Assembly (NCBI RefSeq): GCF_036378875.1
Contig: NZ_DASUVO010000023.1
Coordinates: 1 to 64,000, forward strand
DNA length: 64,000 nt
From: Actinophytocola sp036378875
GTDB taxonomy: Bacteria > Actinomycetota > Actinomycetes > Mycobacteriales > Pseudonocardiaceae
Direction of reading: 5' to 3'
In this document: in pieces, positions 1 to 7,853 of the stretch
Layout: the number at the start of each line of letters is the position of its first letter
Position numbering within the stretch: the stretch's first letter is position 1
The notes under the pieces: model-generated
Told to the model about the DNA's origin: nothing
The model's input: the letters and a program-made list of their open reading frames with translations, nothing else
Databases searched by the model: none
Position numbers and translations under genes: made by a program

Positions 1-429
1 GCGGCTCACCTCGCGGCGGGCGGGGTCCAGCCGGATGCCGGCGCGGTTCAGCACCGGCGGCGTCGCGGGCCGGGCGCGGCGCAGCAACGCGTGCACCCGC
101 GCGGACAGCTCGACGAACGCGAACGGCTTGGGCAGGTAGTCGTCGGCGCCGAGCGCGAGCCCGGCCACCCGGTCCCGCACGGCGGCCGCCGCGGTCAGCA
201 TGAGGACCCTGGTGTCCGCGCCGGACTCGACGACGGCCCGGCAGACCTCGTCGCCGTGCACCACCGGGATGTCCCTGTCGAGCACCAGGACGTCGTAGTC
301 GTTGACGCCCAACCGTTCCAGCGCGGCGTCCCCGTCACCGACCACGTCGACGGCGAACGCCTCGCGGCGCAGCCACTCCGCGATGGCGTCCGCCAGGATC
401 CGCTCGTCCTCCACCACCAGTATCCGCAC
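1..429 (-). CDS. OmpR/PhoB-type response regulator, N-terminal part (cut by window edge)
   Basis: Two-component DNA-binding response regulator. The 143 visible residues hold the whole receiver domain and the start of the linker; the winged-helix DNA-binding domain lies outside the window. Seen: acidic pocket E7-D8-E9, phospho-acceptor D51 in LVLD, switch residue T79 in LTA, invariant K101 in LPKPF. GTG at 429 puts the start right at the first receiver strand; an ATG eight bases upstream is out of frame. It is divergent from the lipoprotein/MacAB-like export operon with about 80 bp between them, so it probably controls that operon; the partner histidine kinase would be expected beyond position 1. 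Family call is secure, target is inferred. Confidence 0.93.
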   Translation of the reverse strand, partial: MRILVVEDERILADAIAEWLRREAFAVDVVGDGDAALERLGVNDYDVLVLDRDIPVVHGDEVCRAVVESGADTRVLMLTAAAAVRDRVAGLALGADDYLPKPFAFVELSARVHALLRRARPATPPVLNRAGIRLDPARREVSR

Positions 430-511
430 GTGCCCATCATCGACCGGGTGGTCATAACGTCGACGTAAACGGTTACGCCGTGGTTATGGGCCCGTCCGTG
501 GACTGAGCGCC

Positions 512-1027
512 ATGAACCGACTACGAATCACGGCGTTCGCGGCGCTCGTGGCGCTCGCGCTCGCCGGCTGTTCGTCGGGCCAGAGCGAGGAGATCCCGTC
601 CGCGGGTGGCGCCGCCACCACGTCGAACACCAAGCAGGCCAGCGACGAGGAGCAGGCGCAGGAGTTCGTCGACTGCATGCGGGACAACGGGATCGACCTG
701 CCCGACCCCGAACCGGACGGCAACGGCGGCTTCGACTTCGGCATGGCCGACGCCGACGTCGACCGCACCTCCCCCGCGTTCCGGGAGGCCATCCAGGCGT
801 GCCGTGACAAGCTCCCCGGCGGTGGCGACCTCGACCTGGACGATCCCGAACTGCAGGAACAGCTGCGGGAGTTCGCCCAGTGCATGCGGGACAACGGCGT
901 CGACGTGCCCGACCCGGAACCGGGCGGCGGGTTCGGCGGGTTCGCCGACATCGACCCCAACGACCCGGCGGTCCGTGCCGCGCTGGAGGCGTGTCAGGAC
1001 AAGCTGCCGCAACGGGGTGGCCAGTGA
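512..1027 (+). CDS. Lipoprotein with duplicated Cys-containing module, first gene of export operon
   Basis: 171-residue exported lipoprotein. The signal peptide ends in lipobox LAGC with C20 as the lipid-modified cysteine. The mature part is an internal tandem duplication: each half has CMRDNG followed by a PDPEP stretch and, about 40 residues later, AC.DKLP (C55/C97 in the first half, C124/C161 in the second). The two Cys pairs could form disulfides or bind a ligand; this is inference. It overlaps the next gene by 4 bp (GTGA) and is the first of a four-gene operon with a membrane-fusion protein, an ABC ATPase and a MacB-type permease, so it is likely an accessory of that exporter. Similar small lipoproteins precede such exporters in other actinobacteria; function unknown. 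Confidence 0.9.
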   Translation: MNRLRITAFAALVALALAGCSSGQSEEIPSAGGAATTSNTKQASDEEQAQEFVDCMRDNGIDLPDPEPDGNGGFDFGMADADVDRTSPAFREAIQACRDKLPGGGDLDLDDPELQEQLREFAQCMRDNGVDVPDPEPGGGFGGFADIDPNDPAVRAALEACQDKLPQRGGQ

Positions 1028-2082
1028 CGCTGAACAGACGCGCCTTCGTGCTCGGCACCGGCGCGGTGGCCGTGGTGGGTGGTGCCGGCGCGGCGGCCGC
1101 GTTCGGCTTCGGCGGGACAGCGGAACCCGCACCGCGGTCCAGCACGCTGCCACCGGCCACCGCGAAGGCCACGCGGACGACGCTGACCGCGACCGAGAAG
1201 GTGTCCGGCACGCTCGGCTACGGCACCGCCACCACGTTGACCGGGCACGGCAAGGGCACGCTGACCTGGCTGCCCGCGCCGGGCACGGTGGTCGGCCGCG
1301 GCCAACCCATCTACTCCGTCGACCTCCAACCGGTGGCGGTACTGCACGGCACCATTCCGCCGTACCGGGCACTCGCGCCAGGCGTCACCGGGGAGGACGT
1401 CCGGCAGCTCGAGGAGAACCTCACCGCACTCGGCTACGGCGGGTTCACCGTCGACGACGAGTACACCGAGGCCACCGCGGACGCGGTGGCGGCCTGGCAG
1501 TCCGACCTTTCGCGGGCGGACACCGGCGTCGTCGAACCGGCCGACGTGGTGGTGTTCGCGGGTGACGTGCGGGTCGCGAGCATCCTCGCCGTGCCAGGTG
1601 ACCCGGCCGGAGCGCCGCTGCTGACCCACACGGGCGTCACCCGTGCCGTCACCGTCGACCTCGACGTGGCGAAGCAGCACCTCGTGCGGGTGGGCATCGA
1701 GGCGACGATCACCTTGCCGGACGGGAAAACCGTCGCCGGCACGGTGACCAGCGTCGGGACCGTCGCCTCCGCGCCGCCGGCGGCCAACAACGGGCCACAG
1801 GAGCCCGCCACGATCGAGGTCGTCGTGAGCGTCGCGGACCAGACCGCGCTCGGCGCCCTCGACTCCGCGCCCGTGGACGTGACGCTGGTGTCCGAGCGGC
1901 GGGAGAACGTGGTCGCCGTCCCGGTCGGCGCGCTGGTCGCCCTCGCCGAGGGCGGCTACGGCGTGCAGGTCGTCGACGGTGGCCGGACCAGCTACGTGGC
2001 CGTGGAGACGGGCCTGTTCGCCGACGGTCTCGTCGAGGTCACCGGTGTCGGGGAAGGCACGGTCGTGGGGGTGCCGACGTGA
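1024..2082 (+). CDS. MacA-like periplasmic adaptor with peptidoglycan-binding domain
   Basis: 352-residue membrane-fusion-type protein. GTG at 1024 overlaps the preceding stop. The N-terminus has NRR followed by one hydrophobic segment (about residues 6-30), a Tat-like signal or anchor. Residues about 115-165 form a PG_binding_1-like module (GEDVRQLEENLTALGY), and the C-terminal half resembles the beta-barrel/lipoyl part of HlyD/MacA adaptors (long beta-rich region ending VEVTGVGEGTVVGVPT). Expected to link the inner-membrane ABC exporter encoded downstream to the cell wall. It overlaps the ATPase gene by 4 bp, so translation is probably coupled. Substrate unknown; antibiotic or peptide export is the usual role of the family. 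Confidence 0.9.
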   Translation: MTLNRRAFVLGTGAVAVVGGAGAAAAFGFGGTAEPAPRSSTLPPATAKATRTTLTATEKVSGTLGYGTATTLTGHGKGTLTWLPAPGTVVGRGQPIYSVDLQPVAVLHGTIPPYRALAPGVTGEDVRQLEENLTALGYGGFTVDDEYTEATADAVAAWQSDLSRADTGVVEPADVVVFAGDVRVASILAVPGDPAGAPLLTHTGVTRAVTVDLDVAKQHLVRVGIEATITLPDGKTVAGTVTSVGTVASAPPAANNGPQEPATIEVVVSVADQTALGALDSAPVDVTLVSERRENVVAVPVGALVALAEGGYGVQVVDGGRTSYVAVETGLFADGLVEVTGVGEGTVVGVPT

Positions 2083-2756
2083 CGCCGGTCGTCGAGCTGG
2101 CCGAGGTGGGCAAGACCTATGCCGGCGGGGTCACCGCGCTGCGCGGGGTGACCCTGGCGATCGAGCGGGGTGAGCTGGTCGGCATCGTCGGGCCGTCCGG
2201 GTCGGGGAAGTCGACCATGCTGAACATGATCGGCACACTGGACCGGCCGACCGCCGGCACCGTGCGGGTCGACGGCCACGACGTGCACACGCTGTCCGAC
2301 CGGCAGGTGTCGGCGCTGCGTGGCCGGGTGATCGGGTTCGTGTTCCAGCAGTTCCACCTCGCCGCCGGCGTGTCCGCTGTGGACAATGTGGCGGAAGGGT
2401 TGCTGTACATGGGAGTCAGCGTGGGCGAACGGCGTCGGCGGGCAGCCGCGGCGCTGGACCGGGTCGGCCTGGCGCACCGGTACGCGCACCGGCCGCACGA
2501 GCTGTCCGGTGGTGAGCGGCAGCGGGTGGCGATCGCGCGGGCCGTGGTCGGCGAGCCGGCGCTGCTGCTCGCCGACGAGCCGACCGGCAACCTGGACTCG
2601 CAGTCCGGCGCCGAGGTGCTGAACCTGTTGCGGGAGCTACGTTCCGCCGGCACGACCGTCGTGATCATCACACACGACCGGGAGCTGGCCGCGAGCCTGC
2701 CGCGACAGGTGCGCATGCGGGACGGGGAGATCGTCGAGGTGACCCGTGCTGGGTGA
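2079..2756 (+). CDS. MacB/LolD-type ABC transporter ATP-binding protein
   Basis: 225-residue nucleotide-binding subunit of a type VII (MacB/FtsE/LolD-like) ABC system. Motifs seen in order: Walker A GPSGSGKST, Q-loop in FVFQQFHL, signature LSGGERQRVAIARA, Walker B LLLADEPTGNLD and the switch His in IITHD. Length matches stand-alone LolD/MacB ATPases. GTG start at 2079 overlaps the adaptor stop by 4 bp, and the permease gene starts inside this gene's last codons (11 bp overlap), so stoichiometric expression is likely. In this family ATP hydrolysis drives a mechanotransmission permease rather than a classical channel. Confidence 0.96.
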   Translation: MTPVVELAEVGKTYAGGVTALRGVTLAIERGELVGIVGPSGSGKSTMLNMIGTLDRPTAGTVRVDGHDVHTLSDRQVSALRGRVIGFVFQQFHLAAGVSAVDNVAEGLLYMGVSVGERRRRAAAALDRVGLAHRYAHRPHELSGGERQRVAIARAVVGEPALLLADEPTGNLDSQSGAEVLNLLRELRSAGTTVVIITHDRELAASLPRQVRMRDGEIVEVTRAG

Positions 2757-3939
2757 ACTCAGGCCGTCGCGGCTGCGGGTGCGGGACGTGTTGCGGGTCG
2801 GTGGTGCGGGGCTGCGGGCCAGGCCGCTGCGGGTCGTGCTGTCCGCGGTGGGCATCGCGATCGGGATCGCCGCGATGATCGCGGTGGTGGGCATCTCCAC
2901 GTCCAGCCGGGAGGACCTCGACCGGCAGCTGGCCGCGCTGGGCACGAACCTGCTCACCGTGGGCCCCGGGCAGAGCCTGTTCGGCGAGAACAGCCACCTG
3001 CCCGACGAGGCGATCGGGATGATCGACCGGATCGGCCCGGTGGAGTCGGTGACCGCGACCGGGCGGGTGGCGGGGGCCAAGGTGTACCGCAGCGACAGGA
3101 TCCCGGCGTCGCAGTCGGGTGGGATCGCCGTGCTGGCCAGCAGGACCGACCTGCTGGGCACGGTCGGCGCGACCGTCGAGAGCGGCACGTTCCTCAACAC
3201 GGCGACGGCCCGGTACCCGGCGGTCGTCCTCGGCGCGGGAGCGGCCGCCCGGCTGGGCGCCGCCACCGGCGAACCCGTGTACCTGGGCGGGCGGTGGTTC
3301 AGCGTGGTCGGCGTGCTGCACCCGGTCCCGCTGGCACCGGAACTGGACAGCGCCGCGCTGATCGGCTGGCCGGTCGCCGAGTCCACACTGGACTTCGACG
3401 GCTACGCCACGACCGTCTACACGCGAGCGGACGAGCAGTCGGTCGAGGCTGTGCAGGCGGTGCTGGCGCGAACGGCGAACCCGGCGGCGCCGAACGAGGT
3501 GGACGTGTCCCGCCCGTCGGACGCGCTGGCCGCCAAGCAGGCGACGGAGACCACCCTGAACGGGCTGCTGCTGGGCCTGGGTGCGGTGGCACTGCTGGTC
3601 GGCGGTGTCGGCGTGGCGAACACGATGGTGATCTCGGTCCTGGAGCGCCGCCCGGAGATCGGGCTGCGCCGCTCACTTGGCGCGACCCGAGGCCAGATCC
3701 GCACGCAGTTCCTCGCGGAGTCACTGCTGCTGTCCGCACTTGGCGGTGCGGGCGGCGTGGTGCTGGGGGTGGCCGTCACGGCCCTGTACGCGACCTACCA
3801 GGGCTGGCCATCGGTGGTACCGCCGTGGGCAACCACAGGCGGCCTCGCCGCGACGATGGTGATCGGCATGGTGGCCGGCCTGTACCCGGCCATCCGCGCG
3901 AGCCGCCTCTCCCCCACGGAGGCACTGGCTACCCCGTGA
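2746..3939 (+). CDS. MacB-type ABC transporter permease (FtsX family)
   Basis: 397-residue permease. One N-terminal transmembrane helix (about residues 26-50), a large extracytoplasmic MacB_PCD domain (about 50-265), then three C-terminal helices forming the FtsX core, with the typical LERRPEIGLRRSLGATRGQIRTQF-type cytoplasmic coupling segment. Starts at GTG 2746 within the ATPase gene. With the lipoprotein, adaptor and ATPase it makes a complete actinobacterial MacAB-like exporter, probably switched on by the divergent response regulator. Its last codons overlap the decayed dehydrogenase fragment on the other strand by 11 bp. Confidence 0.95.
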   Translation: MLGELRPSRLRVRDVLRVGGAGLRARPLRVVLSAVGIAIGIAAMIAVVGISTSSREDLDRQLAALGTNLLTVGPGQSLFGENSHLPDEAIGMIDRIGPVESVTATGRVAGAKVYRSDRIPASQSGGIAVLASRTDLLGTVGATVESGTFLNTATARYPAVVLGAGAAARLGAATGEPVYLGGRWFSVVGVLHPVPLAPELDSAALIGWPVAESTLDFDGYATTVYTRADEQSVEAVQAVLARTANPAAPNEVDVSRPSDALAAKQATETTLNGLLLGLGAVALLVGGVGVANTMVISVLERRPEIGLRRSLGATRGQIRTQFLAESLLLSALGGAGGVVLGVAVTALYATYQGWPSVVPPWATTGGLAATMVIGMVAGLYPAIRASRLSPTEALATP

Positions 3940-4203
3940 ACCTCAGCAGCACCTTGCTGCTGTCCGGTGCCGCCGCCGCGGTGAACGCCTCCGCCGCGGC
4001 GGCGATGCCGAACTCGTGGGTGATCAGTGGTTCGACGTCCAGGCCGTCGTGCAGGGCCGACACGGCGTCGGTGATCTCCTCGACGAAGCGGTAGGCGCCG
4101 ACCCACGTGATCTCGCGGGTCACCAGCGTGCCGAGGACGGCCGGGGCGGCGGCGCCGGGCAGGTTTCCCACCTGCACGAGGGTGCCGCCGCGGGCGGAGG
4201 ACA
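3929..4203 (-). pseudogene. C-terminal remnant of a zinc-type alcohol/L-idonate dehydrogenase
   Basis: About 90 residues are left, reading GGTLVQVGNLPG, then TREITWVGAYRF and ending KVLLRFTG. This is the last Rossmann strand and C-terminus of medium-chain dehydrogenases of the L-idonate 5-dehydrogenase group (GGTLVQVG and the closing VLL are family landmarks). The catalytic zinc domain and the NAD-binding glycine motif, roughly 250 residues, are absent: upstream sequence switches at about 4200 directly into a plus-strand GntR-family gene. No start codon or ribosome site belongs to this fragment. Read as a deletion remnant. Confidence 0.82.
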
Positions 4204-4776
4204 CCCGTCCGGGAAAGCCTGATCCTGCTGGCGGACGAGGGCCTGGTGCAGGTGTTCCCGCAGATCGGGTCGTTCGTGTCGCGCGTGGACCCCGTGAGGG
4301 TGGCCGACGCGCAGTTCGTGCGGGAGGCGGTCGAGCTGGCCTCCCTCGACGACCTACCCGCGGTCCTCGACCCCGACCTGGTCGAGGACCTGCGGGCGAA
4401 CCTGGACGAACAGCGGCGGGCAGGCATCAGCATCGAGGACTTCTTCAGCCTCGACGAGGACTTCCACCAGGGACTGTTGAAACTGGCCGGCCACGCGAAC
4501 GCGTGGACGACCGTCGCGTCGGCGAAGGGCCATCTCGACCGTGCGCGACGGCTCGGCCTCTACGACGCGCAGTCCCCGGACGTCTTCGCGGCCCAGCACG
4601 TGGAGATCTTCGACGCGGTGACAAGCGGTGACCTCACCTCGGCACGCGCCGCCATGCGAACCCACCTGCGTGCCGTCTTCGCGGACATCGAACGCATCCG
4701 TGCCCGCTCCCCCGAACTGTTCTCCAGCGACCCGACGACCGTCCCGACGCGCCGGAACGTGGTCGTCTGGGAGTGA
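4201..4776 (+). pseudogene. GntR-family (FCD-type) regulator lacking its N-terminal DNA-binding half
   Basis: The frame TPVRESLILLADEGLVQVFP followed by QIGSFVSRVDP is the second half of a GntR winged helix (the usual text is SRTPVRE..L..L...GLV), followed by a complete all-helical FCD ligand domain with metal-ligand-like residues (D..FH near residues 80-85, H..I at about 137). The first 35-40 residues, including helices 1-2 of the DNA-binding domain, are missing and replaced by the tail of an opposite-strand dehydrogenase. GTG at 4246 could start translation but would give only an FCD domain without DNA binding. GntR/FCD regulators are commonly divergent from sugar-acid dehydrogenases, which fits one deletion having removed both 5' ends. 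Confidence 0.82.
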
Positions 4777-4779
4777 TGG

Positions 4780-5490
4780 TCAGAACACGCTGACGACCGC
4801 CTCGGCCCGGTCCCGCTCGGTGTAGAGCCGCCACGCGGTCTCGGCGATCTCGTCGGGGTCGAGCGTCCGCGAGGGCACGCCGCCGAACTTCTCCGGCTGG
4901 GACAGCACGAGCTGGTGGATGTCGCCGCGTTCGATGAGACCGCCGATCGTGAGGGTGCCCGCGTAGACACCCGTACCGGTGAGGCCGGCGTTGAGGGTGA
5001 GGACGTAGTTGCGCAGGGCGGCCGAGCTGACCGCGAACGCGCCGAGGAAGGGGATCGGCTGTACGGCGCTCAGGCCGCCGGCGAACAGCAGCCCGCCCTC
5101 GCCGCGCTCGAGCATGCCGGGCAGCACCTGGTTGACGATGTCCATCGCCGGGTAGACGCCGGTCATCGCCTGCCGCACCTCGTCGGCGGTGGCCTCGGTG
5201 ATCGACGACCTCGGCGCGTCCAGGTCGGCGGCGCCCGGCCCGTAGTACAGCAGGTCCACAGGCCCGATCGCGTCCAGTGTGGACAGTAGTTGGTCGCGGT
5301 TCCCGACGTCCGCGACGAACGCCTCGGCCTTCACCCCGGCGTCTGCCAGCGCGGACACGTAGTCCGCGTGCCGACGGTCCGAGCGGGACACGAGGGCCAC
5401 GGAGTAGCCCTCGCGCCCGAGGCGGTGTGCGATCGACATGCCGAGGCCTGGACCGACCCCGATGACGGCGGCCGTGCGAGCGGTGGTCAT
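4780..5490 (-). CDS. SDR-family oxidoreductase, atypical active site
   Basis: 236-residue short-chain dehydrogenase/reductase. The dinucleotide-binding motif GVGPGLG is at residues 11-17 and DVGN (about 61-64) binds adenine. The usual catalytic YxxxK is not there: the aligned stretch reads FAVSSAALRNY, so Tyr and Lys are Phe and Ser. A candidate catalytic Ser remains in GGLSA. Start ATG 5490 has a GGAAAGG ribosome site. Divergent from a TetR regulator with two palindromes between them, so it is almost certainly repressed by that TetR protein. Substrate unknown; it may bind NAD(P) without standard SDR chemistry. Confidence 0.92.
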   Translation of the reverse strand: MTTARTAAVIGVGPGLGMSIAHRLGREGYSVALVSRSDRRHADYVSALADAGVKAEAFVADVGNRDQLLSTLDAIGPVDLLYYGPGAADLDAPRSSITEATADEVRQAMTGVYPAMDIVNQVLPGMLERGEGGLLFAGGLSAVQPIPFLGAFAVSSAALRNYVLTLNAGLTGTGVYAGTLTIGGLIERGDIHQLVLSQPEKFGGVPSRTLDPDEIAETAWRLYTERDRAEAVVSVF

Positions 5491-5513
5491 GAAGCAGTGC
5501 CTTTCCGTAGATT

Positions 5514-5535
5514 AAATCGAGGGTGCCCTCGATTT
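5514..5535. promoter_or_regulatory. TetR-type operator palindrome 1
   Basis: Perfect 10-bp arms AAATCGAGGG / CCCTCGATTT around a central TG, next to the SDR start. A second, nearly identical palindrome lies 36 bp downstream (centre to centre). Pairing with the adjacent tetR gene indicates operators; occupancy would block the SDR promoter. Confidence 0.85.
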
Positions 5536-5549
5536 ACGGACGCTACCAC

Positions 5550-5571
5550 AAGTCGAGAGTGCCCTCGACTT
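5550..5571. promoter_or_regulatory. TetR-type operator palindrome 2
   Basis: Arms AAGTCGAGAG / CCCTCGACTT around TG, one mismatch within the arms; same core TCGAG.GTGCCCTCGA as operator 1. It ends 16 bp before the tetR start codon, so binding here would autorepress tetR. Confidence 0.83.
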
Positions 5572-5587
5572 GGTTAGGATTGCGGTC

Positions 5588-6163
5588 ATGGCGAGTTCCC
5601 GGCCGTTGCGTGCCGACGCGGCACGCAACCGCGAGAAGCTGCTGGCCGCGGCCACGCAGCTGTTCGGGGAACGCGGCCTCGACGTGCCGATGGAGCACAT
5701 CGCGCGCCGGGCGGAGGTCAGCATCGGCACGCTGTACGCCCACTTCCCCACGAAGGAGGCGTTCTTCGGCGCGATCTTCCCGGAACGGCTGGCGGCACTG
5801 GACGCGCTCGGGGAGAAGGCACGGGCCGACCCAGATCCGTGGCACGGGTTCGTCGGCTATCTCGAGGGCCTGTTCGCCCAGCACGCGAAGGACCGCGGTC
5901 TCAACGACATACTCGCGCGGCAGGTGCCACAGGCCTCAGCGGTCATCGAGTCCTGCCACCGCGGCGCCGGGCACGTGGCGGAACTCATCGACCGGGCCAA
6001 GCTGAGCGGGCAACTGCGCGCCGACTTCACGATGACGGACATGACCACACTCACGTGGGCCATGTCCCAGGTGATCCGCGAGTCGGTCGACTCGGCGCCG
6101 GACGAGTGGCGCCGGTTCCTGGCGTTCTACGTGGCCGGCCTGCGCGCCGAGAACGGCCCCTGA
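5588..6163 (+). CDS. TetR/AcrR-family transcriptional repressor
   Basis: 191-residue regulator starting at ATG 5588 (MASSRPLRADAARNREKLL). The N-terminal helix-turn-helix reads IARRAEVSIGTLYAHFPTKE, diagnostic of TetR proteins; the rest is an all-helical ligand domain of the type found with C-terminal domain TetR_C_33-like proteins. It lies divergent from the SDR gene with two palindromic operators between them, the standard autoregulated repressor/target layout. An in-frame GTG-type start 18 bp upstream (5570) would fall inside operator 2 and is less likely. Inducer unknown, possibly a substrate of the SDR enzyme. Confidence 0.94.
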   Translation: MASSRPLRADAARNREKLLAAATQLFGERGLDVPMEHIARRAEVSIGTLYAHFPTKEAFFGAIFPERLAALDALGEKARADPDPWHGFVGYLEGLFAQHAKDRGLNDILARQVPQASAVIESCHRGAGHVAELIDRAKLSGQLRADFTMTDMTTLTWAMSQVIRESVDSAPDEWRRFLAFYVAGLRAENGP

Positions 6164-6181
6164 CCGCTGGCTGATACATGT

Positions 6182-6201
6182 CATGGCGATATCCCGCCAT
6201 G
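6182..6201. promoter_or_regulatory. Inverted repeat between tetR and the propeller gene
   Basis: CATGGCG and CGCCATG flank ATATCC. It lies 18 bp after the tetR stop and about 45 bp before the next start. It may be an operator or a weak terminator; it lacks a following T tract. Confidence 0.4.
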
Positions 6202-6246
6202 CTTTTCCCATGGCCGCGTGTCCGGTTCGTCGGTATCAACTTCTCT

Positions 6247-7347
6247 ATGAGACACATCGCGATCGCCATCGCGCTCGTGCTGGGACTGGCCGCACCGGCC
6301 GACGCCGAGACGCGTGCACACTGGCAGCCGCCGCGCTGCGGTGTCGTCGACGGCGACGGCGCCATCAGCTTCACCAGGGACGCCGGGCGCACGATCACGC
6401 CGACGACGAACGACCCGCGGCCGCTCCAGTACGTGTTCGGCGTGGTGCCACAGGCGAAGGCGAACACGCTGCTTGCCGTCGACAGCCGTGGCACGGTGCA
6501 GACCTCGGCGGACGCGGGCTGCTCCTGGCGGGTGCTCGGCCGGGTGACCGGACTCGACGTGCCCCGCCTCACCGCGGGCCCCGGTGCCGAGGCGTACGTA
6601 TGGGATCAGAACGGGCCCGCGCTGTACCGGGTCGACGGTACGGCCGTCACGGCCCTGCCGCCGGTCGACGACACCGGCGCGGGGGTCGCGGCGCTCGCGG
6701 TCGACCCCTACCTCCCCCGCCACGTCCGGGTGGTGCTCACCGACGGCACGGTCCGCGACTCCCACGACGCCGGCCGGTCGTTCCGCACCACGGCCGCCCC
6801 GGTCCGCCCCGACCTGTTCGTGTACAGCGCCGCGATCGACCCGCTGAACCCGTGGCACATCACGATCGGCACGATGAGCGAGGGCGTCTACACGACCTGG
6901 ACCGGCGGCCGGCAGTGGCGGCAGGCATCGCTCGGCGCGCGGGTCAACGCGTTCTCGGTGGCCATGTCGCCCACCAACCCGCTGGTCGTGTGGGTGCAGG
7001 GCATCGACCTCGCCGAGAACGCGGCGGGCGTGCCGTCCGAGGGCAGGCACATCTACCGCTCCACCGACGGCGGCCGGACGTTCCGCGTCGCCGTGGACCA
7101 CAAGCCTGGCCAGGTCACGCTCGTCAACGGCACACTTCTCGCACCGGGCCCGGACCCGAACGTCCTGTACTTCGTCTTCGGCACCTCGTTCGCGAACTAC
7201 GGCACCGACCTGTTCCGCTACGACGCCCACCGCGACCGGTTGTCGTTGTGGCACAACGACTATGACGGCATCAAGTCGATCGCGTTCAACCCCCGCGACC
7301 CTCGGGTGATGTACCTGGGCTTCGCCGTCGAACGCGCAGGAGGGTGA
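6247..7347 (+). CDS. Secreted BNR/Vps10-like beta-propeller protein
   Basis: 366 residues from ATG 6247, with a Sec signal peptide (MRHIAIAIALVLGLAAPADA, cleavage after ADA). The mature protein carries repeated Asp-box/BNR motifs (FTRDAGRTI, SADAGCSWRV, SHDAGRSFR, STDGGRTFR), the pattern of sialidase- and sortilin-like propellers. No sialidase catalytic Arg triad or FRIP motif is evident, so it is probably a binding or structural propeller rather than an enzyme. The downstream acetyltransferase starts right at its stop codon, suggesting one transcript. Function unknown. Confidence 0.87.
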   Translation: MRHIAIAIALVLGLAAPADAETRAHWQPPRCGVVDGDGAISFTRDAGRTITPTTNDPRPLQYVFGVVPQAKANTLLAVDSRGTVQTSADAGCSWRVLGRVTGLDVPRLTAGPGAEAYVWDQNGPALYRVDGTAVTALPPVDDTGAGVAALAVDPYLPRHVRVVLTDGTVRDSHDAGRSFRTTAAPVRPDLFVYSAAIDPLNPWHITIGTMSEGVYTTWTGGRQWRQASLGARVNAFSVAMSPTNPLVVWVQGIDLAENAAGVPSEGRHIYRSTDGGRTFRVAVDHKPGQVTLVNGTLLAPGPDPNVLYFVFGTSFANYGTDLFRYDAHRDRLSLWHNDYDGIKSIAFNPRDPRVMYLGFAVERAGG

Positions 7348-7352
7348 GACAC

Positions 7353-7835
7353 GTGCGTATTCGACCGTTCGTGCCGGATGACCTGGCCCGGCTCATCGAG
7401 TTGACCATCGACGCGTTCCGGCCGTTCTACGAGGAGTCCTTCCGTCCCCTGGTAGGTGAGGTCGTGTTCGCCAACCAGCACGGTGACTGGCGCGCCGACT
7501 ACCACGTTCTGGTCGCCGGGCTGCACGATCCCGCCCAGCACAAGCACGTCGCGGTCGCCGAGACCGGTGACGCCGTCGCCGGCTACGTGGCCTGGAGTGT
7601 CGATCCGGCCCGACGGAACGGGACCATCACGATGCTCGCCGTCGACGCCGCTCACCGGCGCCACCACGCCGGAACCGCACTGTGTGAGCACGCCTTCGCA
7701 CAACTGCGAGCCGAGGGCGCCGAGGTGGTCGAAATAGGCACGGGCGGCGACGCCTTCCACGCACCGGCCCGAGCCCTCTACGAGAGGCTCGGCTGCACCG
7801 CGCTCCCGGTCACGGTCTACTACCGGCAGCTCTGA
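7353..7835 (+). CDS. GNAT-family N-acetyltransferase
   Basis: 160 residues from GTG 7353 (VRIRPFVPDDLARL), chosen because AGGAGG at 7338-7343 gives ideal spacing; GTG 7344, overlapping the previous stop, is too close to that site. GNAT fold: N-terminal RPFVPDD strand, acetyl-CoA binding in TMLAVDAAHRRHHAGTALCEHA (motif A, V..A.RR...GT.L) and a C-terminal ALYERLGC motif B. Acceptor unknown. The gene is read in the same direction as the propeller gene and may be co-transcribed. Confidence 0.93.
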   Translation: MRIRPFVPDDLARLIELTIDAFRPFYEESFRPLVGEVVFANQHGDWRADYHVLVAGLHDPAQHKHVAVAETGDAVAGYVAWSVDPARRNGTITMLAVDAAHRRHHAGTALCEHAFAQLRAEGAEVVEIGTGGDAFHAPARALYERLGCTALPVTVYYRQL

Positions 7836-7853
7836 CCCAGCTCTGACCGAGGC

